Assembly: GCA_017562135.1 (NCBI GenBank)
Contig: QEYB01000963.1
Span: 558,001-622,000, forward strand
Source of the DNA: Dipylidium caninum
Taxonomy: Eukaryota > Platyhelminthes > Cestoda > Cyclophyllidea > Dipylidiidae
DNA: 64,000 nucleotides
Direction of reading: 5' to 3'
Below are positions 11,056 to 22,137 of the stretch, one piece after another. The notes beneath the pieces were generated by a model, which was not told the DNA's origin, did not search any database, and was given only the letters and a program-made list of their open reading frames with translations. Numbering within the stretch: the stretch's first letter is position 1; each line of letters opens with the position of its first letter. The position numbers and the translations under genes were made by a program.

Positions 11056-14000
11056 TCAGTTAGGCGTGATCAGGATGGCGGAGATCAGGGCGCGCAGTTG
11101 GTCGGAGGAGACACGGAGGGCCTGGTTTGCCGTACTTATACCACCGTCAAAGCTGTCAGAAGTGGCGGTAGACGCGGGGGCAAGTGGGATGGTAATACGC
11201 CCCAAGAGACGATCCGCATTCGGTGTCGTCTCTAAACCCAACTTGTGCGCAGTGCGCAACGTCGGGAATGTAGCCAGATCACTTTTAATCGTACCATAGC
11301 CAGGTTTCGATTTGACGTAGGCAAGTAGGTCATTCTGGGCCTACAAATAGATAGAAAGGTGGATAAAATACCTACACGAAAATGAAAAAAATCGATGGCC
11401 GTTCGTGCCATGTTTTTTTTATGACAAAGTAGTAACCACCGCTTAAACTCTCCATAAAATCACCGGACAACATCAAATAACAGCCAAAGAACAAACCGAT
11501 TACCCCAAAAGGAAGTTCATTGCCAGCGCAATGATAGTATAATGACGCCTTCGTACCTTTTCAAGATCGTGTTTAGCTTGCAGCAGGCGTTCCGATTGGC
11601 GAGCCAATTGTGCTTCTGGCGTGTAGTGAGACCGCTGGGAGGCACCATCACCAGGGGCTTGCAGTCGCACTAGTTGGGTAGTAGCCAAAACGTGGTGGTA
11701 CTGCCCGACTGCCGCTTTAACAGAACGCGTCAACTTGGTGAGACTGGGCGCTCCTACATTCTCCTTGTCCTCTTCGGCCTCCTTCTCCACCTCCTCAGTC
11801 TTGTCGACACGGTCCACAGGCTTCGGCCTTCGTTTGCTGTAGGGCACATGGAGTGGTCGCAGCATCATAACTTCCTCCTGTACCGATGTTAATGAAAAAA
11901 AAATATAGGTATTATCAGTTAATGCGCGGTGGTCCTTTAAGGCAATATTGCCCATTGGAATAAATGAAAAAGTGGGTAGAGAAATCAGCTATACTACAAT
12001 CTACTGTCCACTTTTTCAAGATTGCTTATATAAAAGTTGCCATAGTAACAGACTAAATATTTATTCTGTAGACAAAGCTGCTTCACTTAAGAATGGTAAA
12101 CAAGAAAATACTCACATGGAATTTGCGACCACGAAGTTTAGTAAGTTCAGACGACAGATATCTCACTGCTTCATGTAGCGTTTCGATCTGGAGAATGGAA
12201 CAAGTGCCACGTAAGAGGTGCAGTGCACACTTACACATTTTAGAAGGTAAGAAATCCTACTTCAGTCAACAGACTCGAAACATCTTTGTAAGCGGAAATT
12301 TTTGAGGATAAAGAAGTCGGACCCCAATTACTCGAAACGCCGATACCGGCATCACCTAGTTCGCCTGGTGACTGCATATAAGAAGGACCTGAGAAGAAGA
12401 GTGGAGTAAAGTACGTCATTTGCGGAGCCAAAGGAAACTGCTTAGCCATCATCAACTATGATCACTCACTCGAAGGCCTTCCGAGGCCAGCATTGATGGC
12501 CGATTTGCTCATCTTTCGAAAATCTATCCTTCAAATCTGTGTTCTCCTTCTCTAACTTATTCAAATTATTCTGCATTCCATCGATTGTTTGTTTATATTC
12601 CCTACAAGTATGTACGTTTAAAAAAGTACGTAATGTAGATAATTTAGAATGCAAGATAAAACGTGTGCATACTCTTCCGTCCGTTGTTGTTCGTTCGTCA
12701 TCTTCTGCAGACGATCTTCCAATTCCACAATCTTCTCCAAATTGCCTCTACCTGAGGTCTCAAGTTTCTTTTCGGTCATGTTTATCCGTACGGTCATTTC
12801 GGAGATATCGTCTAAGCATTTCTTAAGCTCACGTTTAACTTCGAGCAATTCTATCTCCTTCAGTTCCAACTTGCCTCTACAACTCTCCATTTCGGACTGG
12901 GCGTCTCTGTACGCAATTGCGCACTGTATTATCGGCTCTTGTGTCTAGGATATGTAAAAAGTGCGGAGCCAGAGATACCGCAAGAAAACAGATTAATAGA
13001 AAGGTATAGTCAACTGTGATAAGCCCCGGTTAGACTATAAATCCCTGTTTGGTAAAGTAAAATTAAGAAGTTCATTAGAAAAAACAATCGGTTCAAGAGT
13101 AGGTTACAAAACTCACATACAGTTATCATCAAATACGACCAAGCAATGGAACGATTTGAGACCTTTATTTGAATCAAATCCAAATATATGAATGGTTGGC
13201 ACTGATTTTAAGGTGTACTGTAGAACAGGAGGTGAAGAAAGAGATATACGATTCGGACTTGATATCAAAAAGAGAAATTGACGGAGCCTATTCGCCATTG
13301 CCGAAGGGAAAAAAATAGACCCAAGTCCCAAAGAAATAGGAAGGATCGCGTGGCCAAAATGACCAAAAGACATGAATGTGGAATAAGAAAAATATCATCA
13401 ATAAGGCAAGAGTTCTTACCATGGAGCAACGGAGAAAATGGATGAAGCCTACCTTAGCCTTCTTAGTGCCATCGAAGTCGTACTCGCCATGTTCCATGGC
13501 TGTTGCAGTGGCTGAGACTTGACTGTCTACGCTCTCGAGAAGACTGGACAAACATGCCTCGGGTGGAGTTGTACTCCCAACAGGAGTATCCGTCTCTTCT
13601 AGAACTCCTCGAACCGCCGGTGCGAGACATTCGCGAAGCACCACAGCCGGATCCAAAGCTGTATGTTCGGCCTACTCCGAGGACCAATAAAATTTCAACA
13701 AGTTAGACCTAGTTAAACCCTCATCACTGAAAAATGTTGCAATTATTATTCAGTCATAAACAGGTCGAGCAACATTATCTTGTAAAAATTAGGCATATGT
13801 TGGAACTGAGGTCCGTCAGTCCATTTCAGGATCCAAGTAAGGGAACTTTGATATTGTCTTGTCTAAGATATCAAAAATTAGGCGTTTTGGAGCATAACAC
13901 TAGGGAGAAAATTGGCAGACTACTGGACGGACACTTGGGGGCCAACAATTCACAAATGAAAAACAGTAAATTGGTTACAGTATGTTCGCGATCAAAATTT

Positions 14001-17000
14001 GAAGAGTCCAAAATCCTTATTATTATTTTAAAGGTGTCAATCCCTAAGCCTGTCTGGCCCGAGTCTGCCAAACTGGAACCATTTTTTCTTTTCTTCTTAT
14101 TGATGCAGTAAAAATGTGATAATTTCGGTAAAACACTCAAATTCTGGTATTAATTAGGTCAAAAAAGTGGAAATATATTCGACGCACCATTTGAGTAGCC
14201 ACCAACTGACCCGTCCTCTTGGTGGTGGCATAGAGACAGCGGGTACAGATAACGAATTTGTGTAGGGCCAGATCAAGACAAGCGGACAAACTGGGTGGGA
14301 AGCCGAGTGGCTGGGATTCGCTGTTGCTGGGCAATCGGCGACGAATGCATCGAGCTTTTGACCGAATTGAGGCTCCTAGTTGTCCCAAATGAGCAATGAG
14401 TTTCGGCAGTCCACTGCCCACGGTCACACCGCTTTCGGGGTCCACGGAATCCAATGGCTGTAAGGAGACGAAGATACATATTAAAGCAACAATATGTCAA
14501 ATGATGATTCCACATTGTTAGTAGAAGAGCAAATAAACTTTGATGGACACGGAGTCTAGCAGTGGTGACAACACATTAGCTAAATTTGAATTTAATTTAG
14601 CATAAAATGACCAGTGATAGAAATACACTATGATAAATCGAAATGGAAAGCGCCTTTAAGTGTAGCAACACAGAATGTTATATTATTACGGATTTTATAA
14701 CGAGGACACAAAAATAGGCAAGGGGATATGTTAGAGGAAGGATGGGCTCAGCGTTAGCCCCAAAAAGAAACTTCACCTGGCCAGTGAAAGCAGCCAGACA
14801 CGAGGCGTCCACGGTAACGGATTCAGCACAAGCGAGGGTGATGCGAGTAAAGTCATTCATGATTTCGGTGGAGTTGATAATGTCTGATGAAGCCTGAAGT
14901 ACCGGCACCACATGAACAGTGTGAACGTTAACGAAAAACTTTACGGAGGTGATCAGACCCTCTAAAGACACAGCCTCGTCCAATTGATCGCGTTTGCAGA
15001 GGTCAAGTAGGCGATCCACGGTCTCCTCATGACCTGATGACAAGTCATTGTAGAGAGTGACTAACTTGGAGAAACGCTTCAGATTACACGACGATAGGAC
15101 GCTGAAAGGGAGGGGGGGCGGAGAAAGGAGGAGAAGCGATTAAAGTTTTGGCAGTAAAACAGTTCATTTGTTCTCCCACGACTTAATCCCCATTGTCAGT
15201 AGTGTGGCGCACAATTTTCGGGATTAACAACTTACCTCCTGAGCTGGTGTAAAAGACCTTGCCAGTAGTGAAGAAGGAGAATCAGGAAGGAGGTAAAGCT
15301 TGCCAATTCAGCCTCAGTTTTGAAGATATCAATTTCATCCATTTCATCACCACCTGCAGTGAATTTGACTGGTACGTGAGGTGCTTCTCCCGGAGGAATT
15401 GAGGTTGGGAGACCACCGGTTTGGTTTAGCCCACGAATACAACTTGGCAGAGGGTGGCGCTTCCTCACCTATATTTTGTGATGCAGTAAATGTGTGCCAC
15501 TTTGACAAAACCCTCTTGATAATGAAGAGGAAACCTCAAGAGGACGTTTTGGATAGGCGCTCACAAAGTTGAAGTTAGTTAAAACCCAACGCCTACTTTT
15601 AATCCCACAGGAAAGATAGGTACTTACCGAGTAAAAATTGGCAAGTCCATATAACACAAAGGTCCCAACACGCACTCTGGAGGGTGTGTTGAAAAAGCTT
15701 ATTAATGAGTTCAATGAATACTTTTCGAGGCTATAAAACCCTTGAGTTAAACACGTGATAGTATAAAAGGAAAAGTCGGGTTTACTGGGGATTTGTAGGT
15801 GTCTCGTGGAACTATTTCATTTACGAAATAAAAAAGAAAGGAAGTAAGACCGGAATAGTACCTGGGTAGCAAGGAGTTCACACTTGAAGATAAGACGATT
15901 GACAAGAAGAAGAATTAAGATGGAATCATGTTCGCCGGCACGACGATTGAAGGCATCAGGAAGGAAGTTGGAGAGCCATTTAACGTGTTGAACACCTTGT
16001 TCAGCGTCGAATTTGCGAACTTCCATCTCAATTACCTAAGGCAAAAGAGGAATAAATTCGTATCTTATTGGTATCGTTAATAATCGTAATTTAGTTAGAT
16101 GAACAATGTAAAGAGGCGGCTGAGTGATAGCTTAGCTTTAATCAACTTATGAATTAAGAGGCAGGGAATTACTTACGGAGGGGTTTCGTTGACAATAATA
16201 CTGTATTAATCAAAATTAACAAGTATCAAGTAAAACTAAGGGGTGTGCATACATATGCCAAGTGCAAATTTATCACTGATCTCAAGTCAGGCTGCCAGAA
16301 AAGAATATTGTCCAAAAAAATAAAGGTGTAAGAATTAGATCACAGGGGAAATTTAGAAAATTACCATCGGATGCGCATAATTCAAGAGGAGATTTAAAAT
16401 TACACGGCGATGAGTAATAAATGCATACCCACACACACAAACTGTTGATTGTGATTGAAAGTAAAAGGAGCGTCCCATTAATAAAGGAAAGGTTCTCTCA
16501 GGAAAAGTTAGCGAGCGATTGGACTACAGTTTAATTGGCGGGTTGGTGAAATGGTGACTGGAAAAGTAATGAAGAATAGAAAATCAATCAAGGATGGCAT
16601 TGAGTGTACCAGTCTGTGAACCGTGATCAAGAAGGATAAAACATGGACACATAAGTAGTTAGGATTGTTTCATGTGAATCGAAGAGGAAAAGACCATTAC
16701 CTTGGCAACAGTTTGAGCTTCTATTTGTCTGCCTGCAGGATTGCCTAACACCAAGGCAGAGGCTTCAGCGACAGTGGCAGACTGGTCGGCCGCCATGGTA
16801 ACAAGACTGGCTGAACTAGCGGAGCGCCGTGCATTGGCGAGAGACTGGCTCAGTTGAGTGTTCTGCGTCTGCAGTTGGGTCACCACCTCGCGGAACTTGG
16901 AAATAGTTTGCTCATAGTCTGCTACCGTCTCCTTACTGGCTTCCAGCTGGCGTACTAGTTCGCGCATCTGACCCCGGAATAAATCAATCTGTTCATTTAA

Positions 17001-20000
17001 TTCCAGTTGACGTTCGCGTTCTCCTTCCAACAACTCGTCGTTCATTTCGCATAGGGCTTCCTGGAGTGTCAAATACATATATATACTATTAGCGGGATTG
17101 AGGAATACTTCGAACAGATTAAATTGTAATAAAGAAGCAACCCAAGCCATCTTAAAAAAAACCGAGAGAGTAGAAACACCGAGCCTGGATTCACAGCTCC
17201 TAAAGGTCCAAAAAGGATAAAAGCGGGGCTCGAATCACTATTCCACTTGTCTAAATCGGTAAGACATTGAAGTTGTTAAGAAATACCAATATTTAACTTT
17301 AAAAGTTGCAAAACCAGTACGGTAAGGCCAGAACTATGTTTAAACATGATCTACACTTCTTCGTACTGGTGATATTAGGCAGAAGAGGCATTTTGTGACT
17401 GACTTTTTAGCATGACAGATTTTCTAAGTTGGACAACAACCCAATGAAATGTTTCACGTTTAAGGCCAATACAACAAAAATGTAAGTTTATGAGATTATT
17501 TTGATGAAAAGAGTAATGTGATAGTGATATTTATTCTCAGATTAGATTTTTGCGCACTGACCAAAGGGGATACAGTTTTCGGTGAAGAAAATTAAGATAG
17601 TGAAGGATTGTCATTCCAGCTGTCATTGCTACCTTTAAGGGAACATATATCATGTCTAGAAGCGTCAAAAGTTCTCCTTTTGCTTAGATTAACAACTTTA
17701 TCTACCAACTGTTTTTGTGTTTAGGAAAGGGAATATAGGATAATACTCAACCCCGTCGCCTAGTAGAATATGATTTTTCTCCATTTAACAACTGTCCTCA
17801 ATCGTTTTAAGATACTTTTGCTAAAACACGCCGTTCCAGTTGAACTGCTAGAACTGAATTTAAGAACTCTCTCTACTTTGATACGAGGCATCAAAATCAT
17901 AATCTCACTCAAAAAATTGGTATGGAAGCAGTCGGTGATTTTTTAAAGAACCGCCCCAAATCCGTCTTAGCTGCTAAGAACAACAGCTCTTCCTGAACCC
18001 GTCCCATCCACCAGACATTCTTTATTAGATCAAGAAAATAAGGATAAACATAGTTTAGACTAAAATCAATAAGTCATCTTTAAAATTCTACGCGGTTAGA
18101 CAATCCTAGACAAATAAGGCGCCTGACTGGTGCGCTTTTAACCAAATCTAGTTAATCTTTAGAAATGTCTCAGAAAATTTCGGAATACCTAGCACATTAA
18201 CAAGCCTCAAGGAAAAACTTAGAATTCCCTTACTTATTAAAGGCCTAGCGAGGGGTAAAGTGATAATGGATAGCAATTCAACTTCCTAACGGCAAGGCTA
18301 AGTCGCATAACATAAATTATTCATCGTGACGCCATAGCGATTTAAAATAAATGTTGAGAGGGGACGTCAGTCGAGACAGTTTTAGCATTGGAATCAGAAA
18401 TAATGAACGATGGCGCACATTATGTGCATGAAACCTAATGTCCAACCGGGTACTTAGTCATTTATCTCTTTTACAAGCGTACGCAGTATCGTCACAAACA
18501 TGACTGAGCAGCAAATGGAGTGACAAAAAAAACACTCACCAAATCTTTCCTCTCATCGGTAAGTTTCGTCACCGTCTCCTCTAATTCGAGGTTCTTTTCG
18601 GTCAGCATGCTAACCATCTGGTCGGCTCCGAGTGCAGCATCCACTTGTTCTTTCAGTTCAATTGTGTGCTCCAGTGCCTTTTTCAATTCCTCACTCAGTC
18701 GTGTCTTCTCAGCGCTCAGGTGAGAGACTTCCGTCTGGAGAGTTGACACCTAAATCGAGGAAAGAATGAACACTTGTGTCACATACAAGAAGATTAAAAG
18801 TTCATTCCATTTTCCACAAACCTATTCCTGTTATCGTTGGATTGAGCTACTTCAAATAAAACCAAAGTACAGCATACTTTCAAACAAAATGAGAACAGGT
18901 GCAAAATAACTAGAGGCGAGGTGATACGAAGGTTTGATTTTAGAGAGTTCACATCGATAAAAGATGGGACAAGCTAATAATGCTAAATAAGCGATTGGAA
19001 TCAAATTTTAAAAAAAAATTTAGATTAGAGCGCTGGCGGATACTGATTCCCAAAAAATATCTTCAAAGTTCGATGATAGGCGTCAGATACTGAGATGGAC
19101 TCAAATTCTCTACGTGAAATAACAGAAACTTGCCTCTTTGGTAAGAGCAGCTATCTCCTGCTTGTCCTGATTTGCCAGGTTTCGGAATGTTACCAAACCC
19201 ATTTTCATACGCTCATTTTGTTGCTCAAGTTGTTTCAATTGTGCTACTGTTGGTCCTGACACGCCCGTTTCACCGTCAGCGGCCGAAAGGGCTGAAAAAG
19301 GAGGAATTGATGAAAGAGGAAGCGAATGCTATCATTAGCTTTTAGATTGTTCAAAAAGAGGTAATATACGAGTATTTGCTTGCTCTTCTTTAAGAATCTG
19401 GTTTTCCAATGTTAATTCCTCTACTTTCTCCTTCAAACTTTCAATTTCCATATTGGCAGATTCGAGCTTTTCTTCTGCCATTTCCTTATCCAATGTAGCC
19501 ATTTCAATAGTGTCCATAGCGTCGCTCATCTCTTCTTTGTATCTATCAAAAGCTGCTTGTTTTTCCGCCATTTCCTGGAAATCAAGATAGTGATATCTTA
19601 TCAGGCCATGTAAAAAAAAAAACAAACGCCGAAAGAGTAAAAGTAAAAATACATTATTAGCTTGGGCAATCTGACGTTGCAAAGATGCTGATTGCTCCTG
19701 CATCAGCTTTCGATTTTCCTCCAACTGGGCTAGGTGTATTTTCATAGATTCCGCCTCCTTTAATTTAGCCATATCCTGTGCCCTTTTGGCTTTGATTACT
19801 TCCAATTTCTCGGTAAGATCTTTCACTTCATTCCGAAGATTCTCGAGTTCCACGCGGATATCGGGGGGAAGGGCATCTTCTGCGGGAGGAAGATTCTCTG
19901 GTTGCGGTTGAAATGACAAAGGAATGGATGGTTTGGTTGATTCCTGATGATGGGGTATTCCCGTAGAAACTCTTCGTTCGGTAGTTGGATCGACAGCAAC

Positions 20001-21665
20001 AGCGTGCAACGATGATGTTCGGCTCGGTGGCTTGGAGTCGCTTGGCGAAGCTCCAATAGACTTTAGTTAAAAGGAAAAGATGGTTGTATACTGAAGTTCA
20101 AAAAGAGGTTTAAACGAAATATGGAGCCTATGACAGTATTAACCTCGGCTAATTGACAAGGCAAAAAAAAAGACTGACAAGTATGAATAAAATAGCGGTT
20201 TAACCAGAAAGCAGGTGATACAAATTTCTAAAAATTATAAGCCGAATGCAAGACGACGTACTAATCAAGAGCTAGATAAGACACCTATATTATCAATTTG
20301 AAAACTTGCAGAAAGGCTTACCGGAATTTTCTTGGCTATCCCAATCTAAAAAAATTCTAGTAATAAGTTTCCAAATAAAGAAGTTAGCAAACATCTACAT
20401 TGTTAACAACAATCCGACCTGAGAAGTGGACATTCGGCCAGGAATATCTGATTTTCCGAGATCATCTAAAGGAAACATATACCGCAGTCAGGGGAGAAAA
20501 AAGGGGAGCTGAAGCGTTGTTAGATCGACAGGGTGGGATTATCGCGAATTAATAAGCCCAGAATTAACTTAGAAGATGGGATAGTTAGGTGTGATTCACA
20601 ACTAACCTGCACTCTTTCCAATACTTGTGCGGCTTAGTTTTGTGGTAGACGAAGAAATATTTGTCCTACTACTATGGGTAGGAGGCTTGTGTTGCACTGT
20701 AATTATATAATTTGAAGGTGGGCAAAGCCTTTCGAATATGATTGATAAGGTAGACTTATAGTGCCATTAGAGAAAAAAATACAAATCACTCTCATATTAA
20801 CTATAATTTAACTATCGTTAAACATCAAGTTTAGAAACAGTGGTAATAGTGAGTCACAGCGGTTAGGAGTGCGAGAAAAACATACGCCGCGTCAGGGACG
20901 CATCATTCCTTCTTGTATGTGAGGCAGGCGAATTATTTCTACTGCCAGGTTTGGAGAAGGGGGGTTTACTTATCTGAAGTGGTTTCCGGGATCTGTCATC
21001 TATCCATTTAGGAAGTCAATAACAAAGTAGGAAAACAAATCGAAAGAACATATGGATAAGACATACTTTTAGGGTTACCGACAACAGGCATTGACAAGCG
21101 CGTTGGATTCGCTAGGGGACTGCTTTCCGAAGCCAAAGAGCTCACAGATGTGTTCATAATGGCAACCGGGCCATCCGGACCAATAAGGGAAATCTAAAAG
21201 TATGGCCAATGCTAGTTTTACAATATGATAGGATGCTAGGTAGGACCAATATCAACGGGTTAGACATGTGACTGAAGACGTAGCTTGATTTTAAGAGGGG
21301 CACAAGTCAAACATGCAAACCGCACTTCAGGAAATCACCATTTAGGAGAATAAGGAAAAATCGACAAGGGTCCGGTTAACAAACCCGATAATGCATCCAA
21401 AATAGTCAGCAATGACCTGCCTGTGTAGGTCGGACAAAGAGGCCATAATTTTCTTCGCAGTCAAAATATCGTTTTCCCTGAACGGTCCCGTTATTTTTGC
21501 CAAGAGGTTCCTTTAGCACAACTCCCACCCATTTACCTCGGAGAATTATCAAAAACGGAATATACCGGACGAGAATTGTGTTGTGCCGACAAAAGCCACA
21601 GTGCCTTCGATATCTTTTCCCAGGACTAGAACCAGGGAACCAACCTTTAGTTTGGAAACATCCAT
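11056..21665 (-). CDS. DCTN1: Dynactin subunit 1 (p150Glued), 23 exons, one apparent frameshift
   Basis: The largest dynactin subunit; it links dynein to microtubules and cargo. Exons (5' to 3'): 21665–21566, 21536–21421, 21193–21067, 20999–20886, 20696–20607, 20465–20419, 20345–20322, 20060–19653, 19574–19370, 19291–19134, 18749–18540, 17060–16701, 16035–15862, 15468–15236, 15101–14777, 14457–14188, 13671–13453, 12944–12673, 12601–12470, 12388–12261, 12187–12116, 11877–11557, 11340–11056. With one extra base removed near 12505–12530 the exons give 1462 codons plus stop; human p150 has 1278. Domains: CAP-Gly (exons 1–2; KWVGVVLKEPLGKNNGTVQG), basic Ser-rich linker (3–7), coiled coil 1 (8–12; AIEMATLDKEMAEEK-like and ELKEQVDAALGADQMV), the globular inter-coil domain (13–17; LPDAFNRRAGEHDSILILLL), coiled coil 2 (18–19) and the conserved C-terminus (SDLATFP, VSSDQLRALISAIL). 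The start ATG (21665) lies 12 bases after a CACAG acceptor. Introns 2 and 10 appear to use GC donors. Confidence 0.95.
20322..20345 (-). other. DCTN1: 24-nt microexon of DCTN1
   Basis: Encodes IGIAKKIP in phase 0 between a TTTTTTTAG acceptor and a GTAAGC donor. It lies in the basic linker between the CAP-Gly domain and the first coiled coil. In mammals this linker is built from tiny exons that are alternatively spliced and tune microtubule affinity. Its length (8 codons) and phase 0 ends mean that skipping would keep the frame. Confidence 0.7.
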
Positions 21666-22137
21666 TGATCAATTAGGCTGTGAAGGACGAACTAACATTG
21701 GGAAAATTATCAACAATATGAAAGTGAATTAACACTTGATATATTTGATAAGCCATTCAAAAGAAGTACGCGTTCTTACCACCCATAAAGAAAGGCGTCG
21801 ACAAACACACCCGATTAATAAATTCATTATGACTACATGTCATTGGCGATTTTCCGGATAACAAAATCCTATATATATGTTGAACTTTTGTATTGGAATT
21901 TTAGGCTTTACCCTAAATTCGGCGTTCATTAGTGCTGTTGGCTATTTGCGAATTATACCCCTCTGTGTAATTTCTGCATGGGGCTTAAATTCGGCCATTT
22001 CACGTAGAACGCAAGTTGCAATTCGTGGGAAATGAGACCTTTATTTTTTGGCGCAACGATCTTACCAGAAAAAAGTATTTTCTTAAAATATATACTGCAG
22101 CACCGCGGCTATTAGAAATGCTCCATTTCACTGATCG
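21666..22137. promoter_or_regulatory. Shared upstream region of divergent DCTN1 and FHIP genes
   Basis: The 472 bases between the DCTN1 start ATG (minus strand) and the FHIP start ATG (plus strand) are AT-rich and hold no open frame of note. Transcription of both genes must begin here or nearby, so the region is the candidate bidirectional promoter. No core promoter element was identified with confidence. A CACAG acceptor precedes the DCTN1 ATG, so a 5' UTR intron or spliced-leader site is possible on that side. Confidence 0.55.

Noticed and set aside
10963..11299. Two plus-strand open frames of about 90–100 codons
   Set aside because: They are antisense shadows of the last DCTN1 exon, whose minus-strand frame matches the p150 C-terminus.
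15628..15676. Extra DCTN1 exon reading VRVGTFVLYGLANFYS with a GTAAGT donor
   Set aside because: It is not a multiple of three, and the flanking exons 15862 and 15468 join directly in phase with family similarity (LLATQ to VRKRH). A poison exon is possible but unsupported.
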